A DNA stretch of 64,000 nucleotides from Spinacia oleracea (lineage: Eukaryota; Streptophyta; Magnoliopsida; Caryophyllales; Amaranthaceae), in the NCBI RefSeq assembly GCF_020520425.1, contig NC_079492.1:142790361-142854360 (forward strand), given 5' to 3'. The position numbers and the translations under genes are program-made. The notes below the pieces were generated by a model, which saw nothing but the letters and a program-made list of their open reading frames with translations, did not search any database and had not been told where the DNA came from. Positions 10,169-20,190 of the stretch are shown piece by piece (positions within the stretch are counted from its first letter, which is position 1; each line of letters starts with the position of its first letter).

Positions 10169-11752
10169 AACTTATTTATGTTCAGATCTCTCTTTTATGA
10201 TAAAAATAGTTATCGGGTCACTCTTTATGATAAAAAAAGAAGTTCTCGGATCATTCTTTTAACAGTAATTGTGCGTTGCACGGAGTCTAAGTTGGTTGTC
10301 ATATAATCTCAGACATGTCAAACGGGTCGGTTTATCCGATTTAATTCGGATCAATAAGAAATGATTCAATAGGTTGAGAAATTTTAAATCAGTTTAAAAT
10401 TTACAAACTCTTATTTAAAATCCTGTTTTTTGGGAGTTGGTTTTGAATTTGGTTTTACATCGGGTCAGTTTTTGACCGATCAAATACAAAAATGATTAGA
10501 AACATTTTGTCATATTTGATATTCTTATTAGTCATAACTCATAACCAGCCGATTCAAAGAGGTAAAGAGATAAAGTGGGTAAACGGGTGTTGGGGAATAT
10601 CCGTACAACATTTTAGTGTCGACTTGGGGCATTACGCGGAGACCAAAATAAGCACAACTTTAAGCTATGAACTTTTATATGATTGACTTTGAAAGTTCCA
10701 ATTAATTTAAATTAATGATCATTAGTGGCCGAAAAAGAAAAAGTTGTAAAGATGATCTTCATAATTAGTTTAGGCTTTTCAAAGTAATTAAAGGAAATTA
10801 TTAAAAGATGATCTCTAATAACTTCATTAGGAAAGGATGAAAGCTATCCCGCTTTTTCTTTACTTAATGAAGTGACGGGAGTATTGTATTGCTCTCTTTA
10901 GGCCAAATGCTTTTTTCTAAGCTATCCTTTATTGGTCAAAATTTTAGGCTTTCCACACTTCCACTAGCTTATCTAAAGGGTATTTTTACCGGTGACAAAC
11001 TAGACCTGGTTTAATAGAGGTCGGGTTCAAGTCGGGCTAGAACAAAACATCTATGTTTAATATGTCGGACGGGTTAAAAACTGTTATTTTAAGTCAAAAT
11101 AAAGGGTTTATTGGATTAGCCAAATTCATAAAAAAAATTATATTTGAGCCGCCCAAAATTTGTCCAAATCTTTTTGAAATAGCATTGAGCCCTAAAATTG
11201 TAGAACATATTAGGTGTATTCGTGTGTACGCGTACATTCTTACATTCCTCTTGCATGTGAGGAGAAAATGTGAGAAGTATTACCTATGGACATAAAAATA
11301 TTATTGAGAAGGTACTTTCGGATACACCTAATAATTTTCACTAAAATTTTGTCCAAACCCGCCATTTTTAAGTCGAGTAGAGCATGATAAGATCTAAAAA
11401 AACACTATTTTGCATCAGCATTATGTCATCTAAGTGCTTGGTCTTTTGAGCTAGGAAAAGTTGTACTATTTCATGCTACATTCCACATAATGCCTAGGAT
11501 TTGTCCTAAACTTGATTTTGGATGGGTCGGTTATTGAAATACATGTTTTGTGGGCATTTTCGATATCAGTGACGTATTCACTCTTTGTTGTTAAGCAAAT
11601 AATTCTCTAAATTTTTAAAAGAAATCAGTTCCCTTCAATTTATTAACCAAATCTAATTTATTTCTAAAATTTGGCTTTTTTTTTTGGTTGAGAAAATGTC
11701 TCAATTTGTAGATTTAGTTTATCTTGTACATATTTTAAAAGTAGGTAAAATG
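10169..11752. other. Intergenic with decayed GGGTCGG-type repeats
   Basis: Stretches near 10320-10490 and 10980-11060 contain CGGGTCGG and similar motifs found in decayed plant hAT MITEs, but no termini could be set. No gene, tRNA or promoter was recognised. A short plus-strand frame at 11053-11295 has no recognisable features. Confidence 0.4.
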
Positions 11753-12366
11753 TGTTGGAAATTCTCATTGGGAAACTCAAAGGTAAAAGAGAGTGAAAAT
11801 AAAAGAGTCCCACATGGAAAAAACCTTTCATATTCTCCTTGTTTATTAATTGGGGAATGGGTGTAACTCTTGTTTAAGAAAGTGTGAGACTGGTATGGGT
11901 GGACACATCACACGCGCGCGCGCCTTGGGCCTTGGGAACGCGGGCGTGGATTTGCGTCAGTTACAACATTGATTTTTTTTTGCGGTTGCAATCCTCATTG
12001 ATTTCAGCCGTTTCTGTCTATTGCCTTGCTTTGATTCTGATTACTTAAATCAGAATTTCGGATTCCAAAATGTACACAAAAAAATATCATTCAAACACTA
12101 CTCCCAGAAAGTCGAAAACACATTCTTTCTCTCACAAAAATCTTGCTTTCGGTTTTGGGCATACATTATGACTCCATCCGGCTTTGTGAGTGCACACAAC
12201 GTCGGAGTTGCGGTAATCCTGGAGGGCGACCGCATTCTGTTCTACTGCACCAGGAGGTAGCGCGGAATCGTCTTTTAGGACAGTGGGTGTCCACGACGCA
12301 ACAATTATTCTTCGTTCAGTTCATCGAATCAGATAAGTTTGTTCTAATTTTGGTTTAATCGCAACA
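11753..12366 (+). mobile_element. Solo LTR, TSD AAATG
   Basis: The segment starts TGTTGGAAATTC and ends TCGCAACA. The exact 5-bp duplication AAATG flanks it (11748-11752 and 12367-12371). No internal region, PBS or PPT is attached, so it is a solo LTR left by LTR-LTR recombination. A CGCGCGCGCG run near 11915 and a GC-richer middle resemble copia-type LTRs I have seen in plants; the lineage is not assigned. Open frames of 70-80 codons inside are not genes. Confidence 0.8.
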
Positions 12367-12371
12367 AAATG

Positions 12372-13426
12372 TAGGTTACTTAAGCGAGGATAAGTTGGTA
12401 CAAAGATTAAGGATAGGATTATCATTTAGAATTTGGTATACAAGCAATCAGCTTTTCCAAAAAACACAAAAAGTGTCACATAGATGGGTCGTGAATCTTA
12501 TGACACTATTTCATTTACTAGTTATTACCAAACTTGTAGTCTTATAACGTTTTTATTGGTGATTTACTTTTGCATTTTTATTCATAATCAGGACGGATTT
12601 AACCTGTCTCATCTCCAACAAATCGCCACTTAATTGCAATCTTAACTTCATTGAAAATGATCGATTAAGAGTTACTTGAACTCATTGTACCAATGAAATG
12701 ATGAACACAAGAGATGGACAAAATAGCAACTTTTGGGATAGCGAACATTCATGTTTATTGTCAATTTATTTGACAACATGGAGATGTGAATATATATCAC
12801 CCAGACAAATATAATCGATCTCTTGTCTGCATGATCTAGTTGTCAATATTGGTGGGCCTATGTCACCCTGTTGTCCCTATGCTAGCCACTATATATTTTG
12901 ATCAAATTCGATCAAATTCAACGTTTGTTAGGGAACTTTTTCATCCATCAAAACATCAAAAGTTAAGCTCGTCTTCTATCAAAAATTCGATCTTGTTTAC
13001 TTAATTATAAGGTATATCATCGACACGTAATTATTTGCAAAAATTAAGAATATCAAAGTTACAAGAAATCATAACATTTCTAGGTTTCCATATTTTCCAT
13101 AAATCCATAATAATGAAAGTTATAAGAAATCCTTCTCATGCATGTAAAAAAAAAAAATTCTTAATAAAAAATAGAGTCTAATTAAAAATGAAACAGAAAG
13201 TGGAGTAATAGGAAAAACACAAACAGAATTAATTGTCTTCTAAAAAATCAAAATTAACCATACTTTAGATCAGTTGGATCGATATACATTAGATCAGTTA
13301 GATCGATATTTTCTTACTCGTCGCAGCAGGGACACCTGTTAGTGAAATAGGTTTTATAATATAAAGTATGAGAAATTCCTCTCTTCATGTAAATAAATTG
13401 AGTGATATAGGCTTATTATAAACTAA
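12372..13426. other. Intergenic, no gene seen
   Basis: AT-rich DNA. A doubled AGATCAGTT(G/A)GATCGATAT motif near 13268-13308 is the only local repeat noticed. No coding region or element ends recognised. Confidence 0.45.
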
Positions 13427-13939
13427 CTAGCCTTTGAGCCCGTTCAATGAACGGGCACTTATATAGTGGTTATTAAGCCGTCTTTTAAAGTGCTAATTTT
13501 ATTGAGGGTTTGCGATTTTAGTGTGAATACATGATTTATATAGAGGTGAAATTTGAAAGTTGGAAAAATATAATCCGTATAAGTTAGATGGTGAACTATA
13601 AGTGTTAAAGCGAGAAATGGAGGGGAAGAGGTTGAGTGATCAAATGTAACAATTAAATGGTGAATTGATGTTGAATGAGCAAGATAAAGTGAATGAGTTG
13701 TTGAAGCTGTAAAATAAGTAATTCGTATACAAACCACAAAAGGAAATTTGGAAGAAGAAAAAAATATATGGATGAAAGATGAAGGTAACACTTGTCATAT
13801 AATAATCAATAAGATGGAGGCGACACTTGTCATATAATAGTAATTGGTTTTCCTTTTTAAATACTAGGTATAGATAAGATGGAGGCCACACTTGTCATAT
13901 AATAGTAATTGGTTTTCCTTTTTAAATACTAGGTATAGA
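13427..13939 (-). mobile_element. Non-autonomous Helitron with duplicated 5' end
   Basis: Read on the minus strand it begins TCTATACCTAGTATTTAAA after an A. It ends with a palindrome GCCCGTTCAATGAACGGGC-type hairpin, a short spacer and CTAG followed by T. TC...hairpin-CTRR with A/T insertion and no target duplication is the Helitron pattern. The 5' end is tandemly repeated: a unit of about 65 bp (GATAAGATGGAGGC... to ...CTAGGTATA) occurs at about 13811-13876 and again to 13939. It is non-coding. Confidence 0.7.
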
Positions 13940-14132
13940 TTAATGCATGTTTCCTCTTTCACCTAAAAAAGAAAAGGGAATATTACATTTTTCCGATCCC
14001 CTAAAAAAATGTTCGTACTCCGTAGTACATATACTTCCTTTATTTTTTAAATAGATATATCATATTGATTATATTTTACATCATTCATTTACTAATTTTC
14101 AAAAAAAATATGACTAATATATAAAGATATTA

Positions 14133-14404
14133 GGATCCGTTTTATTGTACTTATTTTGACTGGAATTATATTATTTGAACTTATCAAACTTATCTGAACT
14201 TACCTAAACTTAATTATCTGAACTTATCTGAACTTATTTTATCTGAAAAAAAAACTTATTATGTCTGAAATAAAATTATTTGTGTGTGAAAATCTCTGGA
14301 AAAAAAACTTATTTTTACTGAACCTATATTATCTGAACTTAACTGAACTAAACTAAGCTTATTTTGTCTAAAATAAGTCAAAATAAGTCGAACAAAACAT
14401 AGCC
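14133..14404. mobile_element. Tourist-like MITE, ACTTATTTTGACT family
   Basis: Inverted ends GGATCCGTTTTATTG and, on reverse complement, GGCTATGTTTTGTTCG both lead into ACTTATTTT. The flanking trinucleotides are TTA and TAA. The interior repeats CTGAACTTAT units. Family members occur at 16058-16282, inverted at about 15822-16048, and at 42865-43084. Confidence 0.6.
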
Positions 14405-14614
14405 TAAATTTTATATTTTTAATTGTTGAGTTAATCTTAATATATATTTTCAAATATCTAATTATAATTTTTTTTTATTAATATGAAATTAAATATATTA
14501 TATTATTATACAATTAAATATATTGATGGTCAAAATTAATATTTCATATATTAATAATATAGACGATAAAAATGATACGTAGTACATTGTAAAACAAGTA
14601 AGTTGACAAACCAA

Positions 14615-15253
14615 TCTATACTAATATATTAAAAGGCGTTGTGGAAAATGTATATGTGTGACGTAGTACTCTCCTCACGCCACATCATCCAATCACCAAG
14701 TATTATGTAATGGACAACCAAAAATCAATATAATGAGGTTCGAACACTAGACCTCCGGTTTCGGTGATAATTCTCATTACCATCTTAACCAACCACCAAC
14801 TTTGTTTATTTCTTCACATTAACTTATAAATAAATGTTCACATGAAATCTAAAATAAATAAATTTTTATGTGACTATTTAATTTATGTGGACTATTTTGA
14901 AAAGGAAAAAATTAAAGTGTTATGACAACCATGAAGAAACCTGATGTCATAAGTCTTATAAGAATCAACCATGAAGAAACATGAAGAAATTGCATATATG
15001 TGTAATTTGGTGTTTATTAATTTGATGCACTTAGTTCCACGAGAAAACAAATTATACAAATTGTAAGATGATATGGTTGAAAATTTACTTGCCATGATAA
15101 ATGACTTAGCGTACCTGTGTAGTTGACGAACTTAACGGATATTTTTCATTCTATAGAATACATGTATTTAGGTCAAATATTGAGCTCAAGAAAAATCTAA
15201 AACTTTTTGTTATTCAATATAGCAACCGGGGCATCGCCCGGGCCATACACTAG
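14615..15253 (+). mobile_element. Non-autonomous Helitron
   Basis: It begins TCTATACTAATATATTAAAA after an A. It ends with the hairpin CCGGGGCATCGCCCGG, a spacer and CTAG followed by T. These are Helitron 5'-TC and 3'-hairpin-CTRR features with AT-site insertion. The 5' 26 bp match those of the decayed copy at 35255. No RepHel protein is encoded; the minus-strand frame at 14892-15095 has no recognisable features. Confidence 0.75.
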
Positions 15254-15821
15254 TTAACTTCTACAAAAAGTTGACGAGGGATCCTACTCGGCAGAACATA
15301 TGTAATTAGTACTCATAATTAATACAGAGTAATGATGAAGGGTTAAAATATTGATATTGGATAATTAATAAGATAACGCTTACGTCATGTTTCATTCACC
15401 TTAATTATTAACCTATTTCATTAAAGAAAAAATTAGTGAAGCAAAAATAAGAGATGTTAAAATTTCTTACTAATGATATATTAAGGGGTCAATTGAGGTT
15501 AGCATAAGTGTTCTTTAACTAAAGGTTTGGGTTCGAGTTTTGGGTATGAAAAAATCTCAACTGAGATGGATGTTGCCTATCGAGATACCCATACAAACTC
15601 TCGCGTGAGATTAGTCCACTTGCCGAACACGGTAGGAACTCCTCGTAGTAGAACCAAAAAATGACAAGGGTTTGTTGTATTCGCCTGATTTTCACTTATT
15701 TTTCATCAACTTATCTTACTTGAACTTATCAAAACTTATTTTAGTTATAAATTGTATTTGGCCAGTCCTTATTTTTTTCCTAAACTTATCTAAACTTATT
15801 TTTCCTAAAGAAAGTGAAAAT

Positions 15822-16282
15822 GAGGTGATTTTGACTTATTTCAAACAAAATAAGTTCAGTTAAGTTAATATAAGTTCAATTAAGTTCAGTTAAATTCAGA
15901 TACTCCGTAGTTAAGTTTGGATAAGTTCAGAAAAAATAAGTTGTTTCCAGACATATTCACACACAAATAAGTTTATTTTAGATAAAATATGTTCAGATAT
16001 GTTCGATTAAGTTCAGATAATATAAGTTCAGTCAAAATAAGTTCGTACGATGATTTAGGCTCCGTCTATTGGACTTATTTTGACTGAACTTATATTATCT
16101 GAACTTATTTGAACTTATCTAAACTTATTTTATCTGGAAAAAAAATATTTTGTCTGAAATAAACTTATTTGTGTGTGAAATTGTCTGGAAAAAAACTTAT
16201 TTTTGCCGAACTTCATATTGTCTGAACTTAATTAAAGTTTCTAAACTCATTTTTTCTAAAATAAGTCGAACAAAGCAGAGTC
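15822..16282. repeat. Head-to-head inverted pair of MITEs (large foldback)
   Basis: A MITE of the ACTTATTTTGACTGAAC family at 16058-16282 (start GGCTCCGTCTATTGGAC, flank TTA) is preceded by an inverted relative at about 15822-16048. The arms (for example TAAGTTCAGTCAAAATAAGT against ACTTATTTTGACTGAACTTA) pair over at least 100 bp with a short centre. The exact left edge is uncertain. The transcript of such a foldback would form dsRNA. Confidence 0.6.
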
Positions 16283-16402
16283 ATAATAGTAAAAGACTAA
16301 AAAGTTAAGGCTTACGTATCATACGTCGCACGATCGTATGCTCCCCATCCGTAATGCTTTTATAGCTAATTCATTAAAAAAAAAATTGTGTCAAATATTG
16401 TG

Positions 16403-17075
16403 TGTTTATGCCAAAATTCGTATGGAGACGACTTCCGGCTAGGGTCGACACTAACTAAGCAAAGAATTAATAACACAAATAAAGGAGACACGACACAGAG
16501 AAGTGTTGACGCGGAAAACCCAGGAATAAGGTAAAAAAACCGCGGATAGCTATGAGGCTATCAATCCACTAAGTATTCTATATGATTGTTTATGCTCTTC
16601 TTTTCTGAGAATTGATATTGAAAATCTAAAGTACAATGATGAACGCTAAAGACAGTTGATAGCTTAAGAGTTTAAGTGCTTGAGTGAACGTGTCTTCATC
16701 ACGCCGTTCTTTATGCTTTTATATGCCCAATGCTAACGGTTCTATTGGTTGGGAAGATCCCTGGAAGATAGGGATTCTTCCTTGGCCGTTGCTCACGTCT
16801 TCAACAAACTCCCTAATCTTCGGTCAAAGTTTGGACCTCTTCCCATCTTATGACGGCGTGGCCCATGTTGGGCTTCTGGGCTTGGAACTTGACCTATCTC
16901 CTCTTGTCGCCAGAGCCTTGTCGCTGGTCTTACGTCGCCCAGGCTTTGTCGCCTGTCGCTTCACTTGACAGGCTCACTTGACACGACGCCACCTGCGATA
17001 CGATGATACCTGGATGGCACGACAATATCAGACGTCAAAGCAGTTATGTCGTTAGTCCAATAAAGTGGGATAACA
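16403..17075 (-). repeat. 3' LTR of element A
   Basis: This 673-bp copy matches 25597-26269 throughout by eye. A 94-codon plus-strand frame (16684-16968) repeats identically in the other LTR and is not considered a gene. On the minus strand a TATA-like gcatataaaagcat lies near 16723-16710. Confidence 0.9.
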
Positions 17076-17090
17076 GTTTGCCCCCAATTG
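17076..17090 (-). promoter_or_regulatory. Polypurine tract of element A
   Basis: On the minus strand CAATTGGGGGCAAAC abuts the 3' LTR start, the expected site for plus-strand DNA priming. It sets the element orientation. Confidence 0.7.
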
Positions 17091-17380
17091 TGAGTTTGCG
17101 GAGTGCATACAAAGCAAAAGAAACAATTCAAAATTCAAAAAGTAAACCGTCTACAACCGTCCAGTTCGTGGGACGGAACCGTTCCGATTCTCGAAGTAAT
17201 AAATGCCAATTTTTCGCGACATGAAATAAAGTGTCTTAGAATTTTTCGAAGGAAGTTTCCAGATCTGAAAACAAGAGAGAGAAAAGGAAGGGAGGAATTG
17301 CTTTCGTTGCTTCGATTTAGCCATACCCAGGTAAAATTTCGATCATTTCCTTCGATTTTCTTGTAGATTTTAGTAGAGCG

Positions 17381-19631
17381 ATGGCAAAAACTAGGCCGAC
17401 CGTGGTTAAGGATAAGGAAGATGTTGGGGTTAGTCGGGCCAAGTCACTCAACCCGATCTACTCTACTGTTGAGGATCCAGCGGCTTTTATAACTCTCGCC
17501 GGTCTGCCGCCGTCGGCTGAAGTGAGGATTCCTGGTCAAGAGGATGAGGCCAAGGATTGCCCGGAGGGTTATGTGGTCATGTATGAGTACCCTTTTATTC
17601 TGGGGTTTTTGTTTCCTTTTACACCCTTGGCTAGATCTTTTGTTGAGGTGTTCAATTTAAGCCCTGGCCAATTGATGCCCCAGATCTGGCGTATTTTTAC
17701 TGTAGTGCATAGGGTTACTTCGGGTTGGCGAACACCGTTTGACTTGGCTGATCTGATGCATGTTTATGATTTATCCTTGAAGGAGTGTTGTCGGTATAAT
17801 TTGGTGACGAAGAAAAAGAAGAAGAATTTGTGTGTCGGGTTAGCTGTAAATGATAGGGGTTGGCAAAGTCGTTTTGTTTATGTGAATAAGGCGTCTCTGG
17901 GAGAAGTAGGAAACTTCTTAGTGGAAGGGTGGACGACGGAAGGTACTTTATGTTTCTGTACTTTTGATTTATGATGTTTTACTGAACGTTGTCTTACTTG
18001 GCTTTGTCTTGCAGTTGTTGATACGTCGTTAGCTGGTTTGAACTCTGACTCTCACGATAAGTGTTTGAGGTTTCTGGGTTGTTCTGTCGTGGAGAGATCG
18101 TTCAGCCGTGACGGAGGTCGTTTGGGAAGTCAAGAGGGGAGTCAAGTTGGTGACGTTGACGAGGAGGAGGCTGAAGACGAGACGATTTGCTTAGTTCGTC
18201 GTCGACGGAGGTTGGACTTACTCGAGGAAGTCGTTGCGAATTCGTCGTCTGCATCAGAGGAAGAGTTTGAGATGGCTAACACATCAGGTATTTTTGGTTT
18301 GGTTTCTTATATGCTTGGTTTATCTGCGGGGTGTGTTTTTGATGGTTTCTCGCATTGTTTATTGAAGAGAATACGCTGTCGTCTAAGCCAGTGTCGAGGA
18401 TGTCACAGAGCGAGATGATGGAACGAGCGAGGAAGCGGTTGAGGTCGAACAGTAACGCTGGTGGGCAGGGTGGTCAGGCGATGCCTCTCGTGCCTCGTTA
18501 TTCTAAGATAGGTGCGTCGCCTGAGACGCCCGTTGTTATAGGGGGTGAAGGTTTTCATCCTCTATCGTCGTCGTCGCCGCCGAGGCCGTTTCAGGTGTCG
18601 TCGACTGCTGTTGCTGCGACTAGGCCCCCTGCTGCGTCGGCCAAGAAGCGTCCTGCTGACAAAAGTTCCGTCGAGGATACTGTTGTCACTCTGCCCCCGA
18701 ACTTCTTGGGCGACGGTGAAGATGCCGTTGTTTGGCCGCATGCAGACCGATTGATATTGCCCTCGACGTATCAGCGTTATCATGAGGTCGTACCTCTTTC
18801 TGTCGCGTCGGACGCTGCTGAACTAAGCCTGCGGGTAAGTGTATTTATGTTTATTTTATTCAGTTCATAGTATTTGTAAGCGCGTCGTGTGTCGCTTTCG
18901 TGACATGTTTTTCTTTACAGGCGTCACAGGCTGCTTTGGCCGTGCGTAGGCAGTGCTCCTTGTTGTGCGACGAGCTTATCTCCTCGAAGAACCAAGTGGC
19001 TATGGCGAAGAAGGCGGCGACTTCTTGGGAAGGTAAGTGGATGGCTTCTGAGAAGAAGTTGGTCGATCTTGCTGCGGCGGTTAAGTCGAAAGACGAACAA
19101 TTAAAGGGCAAGGACGACCAGATTGCTGACGCGTCGAAGGAGTTGGAAAGGGTAAAGGGGGAGTTGGCGTCGACCGTGGAAGAAATGCAAGGGTTAAGGA
19201 TTTTATACGACGCTTTGCAGGAGGAGTTTAAGGATTGCGAGGCTTTGGCTGTGTGGAGGACGAGGGCGCAGATGATGTTCTCGTGTTTGAAGGGGGAGGT
19301 TAGCCTCTGGCCATGCCAAAAAGAGGTGGATGACTACCTTGCTAATGGTGGTACCCTCGAGGAGTTGTCGGTGCCGGTGGTGGACGCGGATGAGTTGGCG
19401 ATGGAAGCCGACACTGCTGGTACTAACGGAGCTGATGCCGATGTCGCCCCTCTGGTCGAAGACGTTTCTTCCGTTGATCGAGAGGGTGAAGCGCCCATGG
19501 AGCAAGGCGAGGTAGATGTTCCCGTCGTCGCCCCTCCAGAGGTGGCTTTGGCAGACGCGACGGTTAATGTTGACATGCCCCCGATATCGGATCAAGTTGT
19601 CTCGACCCCTCTTCCAGACGAACATATGTAA
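17381..19631 (+). CDS. Antisense accessory gene of element A, putative gypsy-type transposon domain plus coiled coil, four exons
   Basis: Exons 17381-17942, 18015-18287, 18368-18834 and 18921-19631 join in frame through GT..AG introns of 72, 80 and 86 nt to give 670 codons and a stop. Phases (1, 1, 0) work at every junction, strong evidence for a real spliced gene. Residues about 60-190 (YEYPFILGFLFPFTPLARSF, then NLSPGQLMPQIWRIF) resemble the putative gypsy-type transposon domain of plant antisense ORFs (Pfam Transposase_28 type). The middle is acidic and Arg/Ser/Pro-rich. Residues about 435-545 form a Lys/Glu/Ala coiled coil, followed by an acidic Val/Ala-rich tail. The gene runs tail to tail with pol. 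Its function is unknown; being antisense to the genomic RNA, it needs its own promoter, probably within 17076-17380. The name Transposase_28 does not imply transposase activity. Confidence 0.8.
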
Positions 19632-20190
19632 TGGCTAGTTGATGTTTTATGTAATAGTTAGTGGTATGGATATTTTATTTTTTGTTGTTGCATTTTGGAT
19701 GTTTTTACTCGTCGTCGATGGCGGCGGCGAGGTGTTTGGATATTTTATGTGTTTGTGTTTTCGCTTGATGATGTGAAAGTCGTGGCCTTTGGGGTCGCGC
19801 GTTGTGTGGTGTTTGTGATAAATTCGTTTTTCTTTTCCTTAGTCGTTTGTTTCTTATGGTTACCCCGTCGTGTAGTAGATGCTTTGCAACCAAGTGGAAC
19901 TGTCAAGTAATAAGTATTGGATCGACTGATGTGTAAAATCATACCTGCGCTGTTTTTTCGCTGTTTCTCGCGCTCTCGTCCTGCGTCGTACGTCGTTGTT
20001 TCTGGCTATGATTCGTCGTGTGTCTTGTACTTCTGCAAAAGAAAACATGGGTCGCTAGGAGGATTGGCCGTTGGGGATGCCAACGGCCCTCCGATGCTTA
20101 AGTCAGTAATGGTTTTTAAACGGAAATAAAACGATAAAGAAAAATAAAGACGATGATTCGATGTCTGATAGAATTGGTTACGACGAGATT
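19632..20190. other. Convergent 3' region between the antisense gene and pol
   Basis: About 560 bp separate the stop of the plus-strand antisense gene from the end of the minus-strand integrase C-terminus. It is T-rich on the plus strand and carries no credible coding sequence. Any transcript of either strand that reads through would overlap the other. Confidence 0.6.

Noticed and set aside
16684..16968. 94-codon frame, identical at 25878-26162
   Set aside because: Lies wholly inside the LTRs of element A, antisense to the element, with no recognisable domain; it repeats only because the LTR repeats.
17331..17366. Possible intron (CAG-GTAAAA ... TTGTAG) just before the antisense gene ATG in element A
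   Set aside because: Only 36 nt, below the size of normal plant introns.
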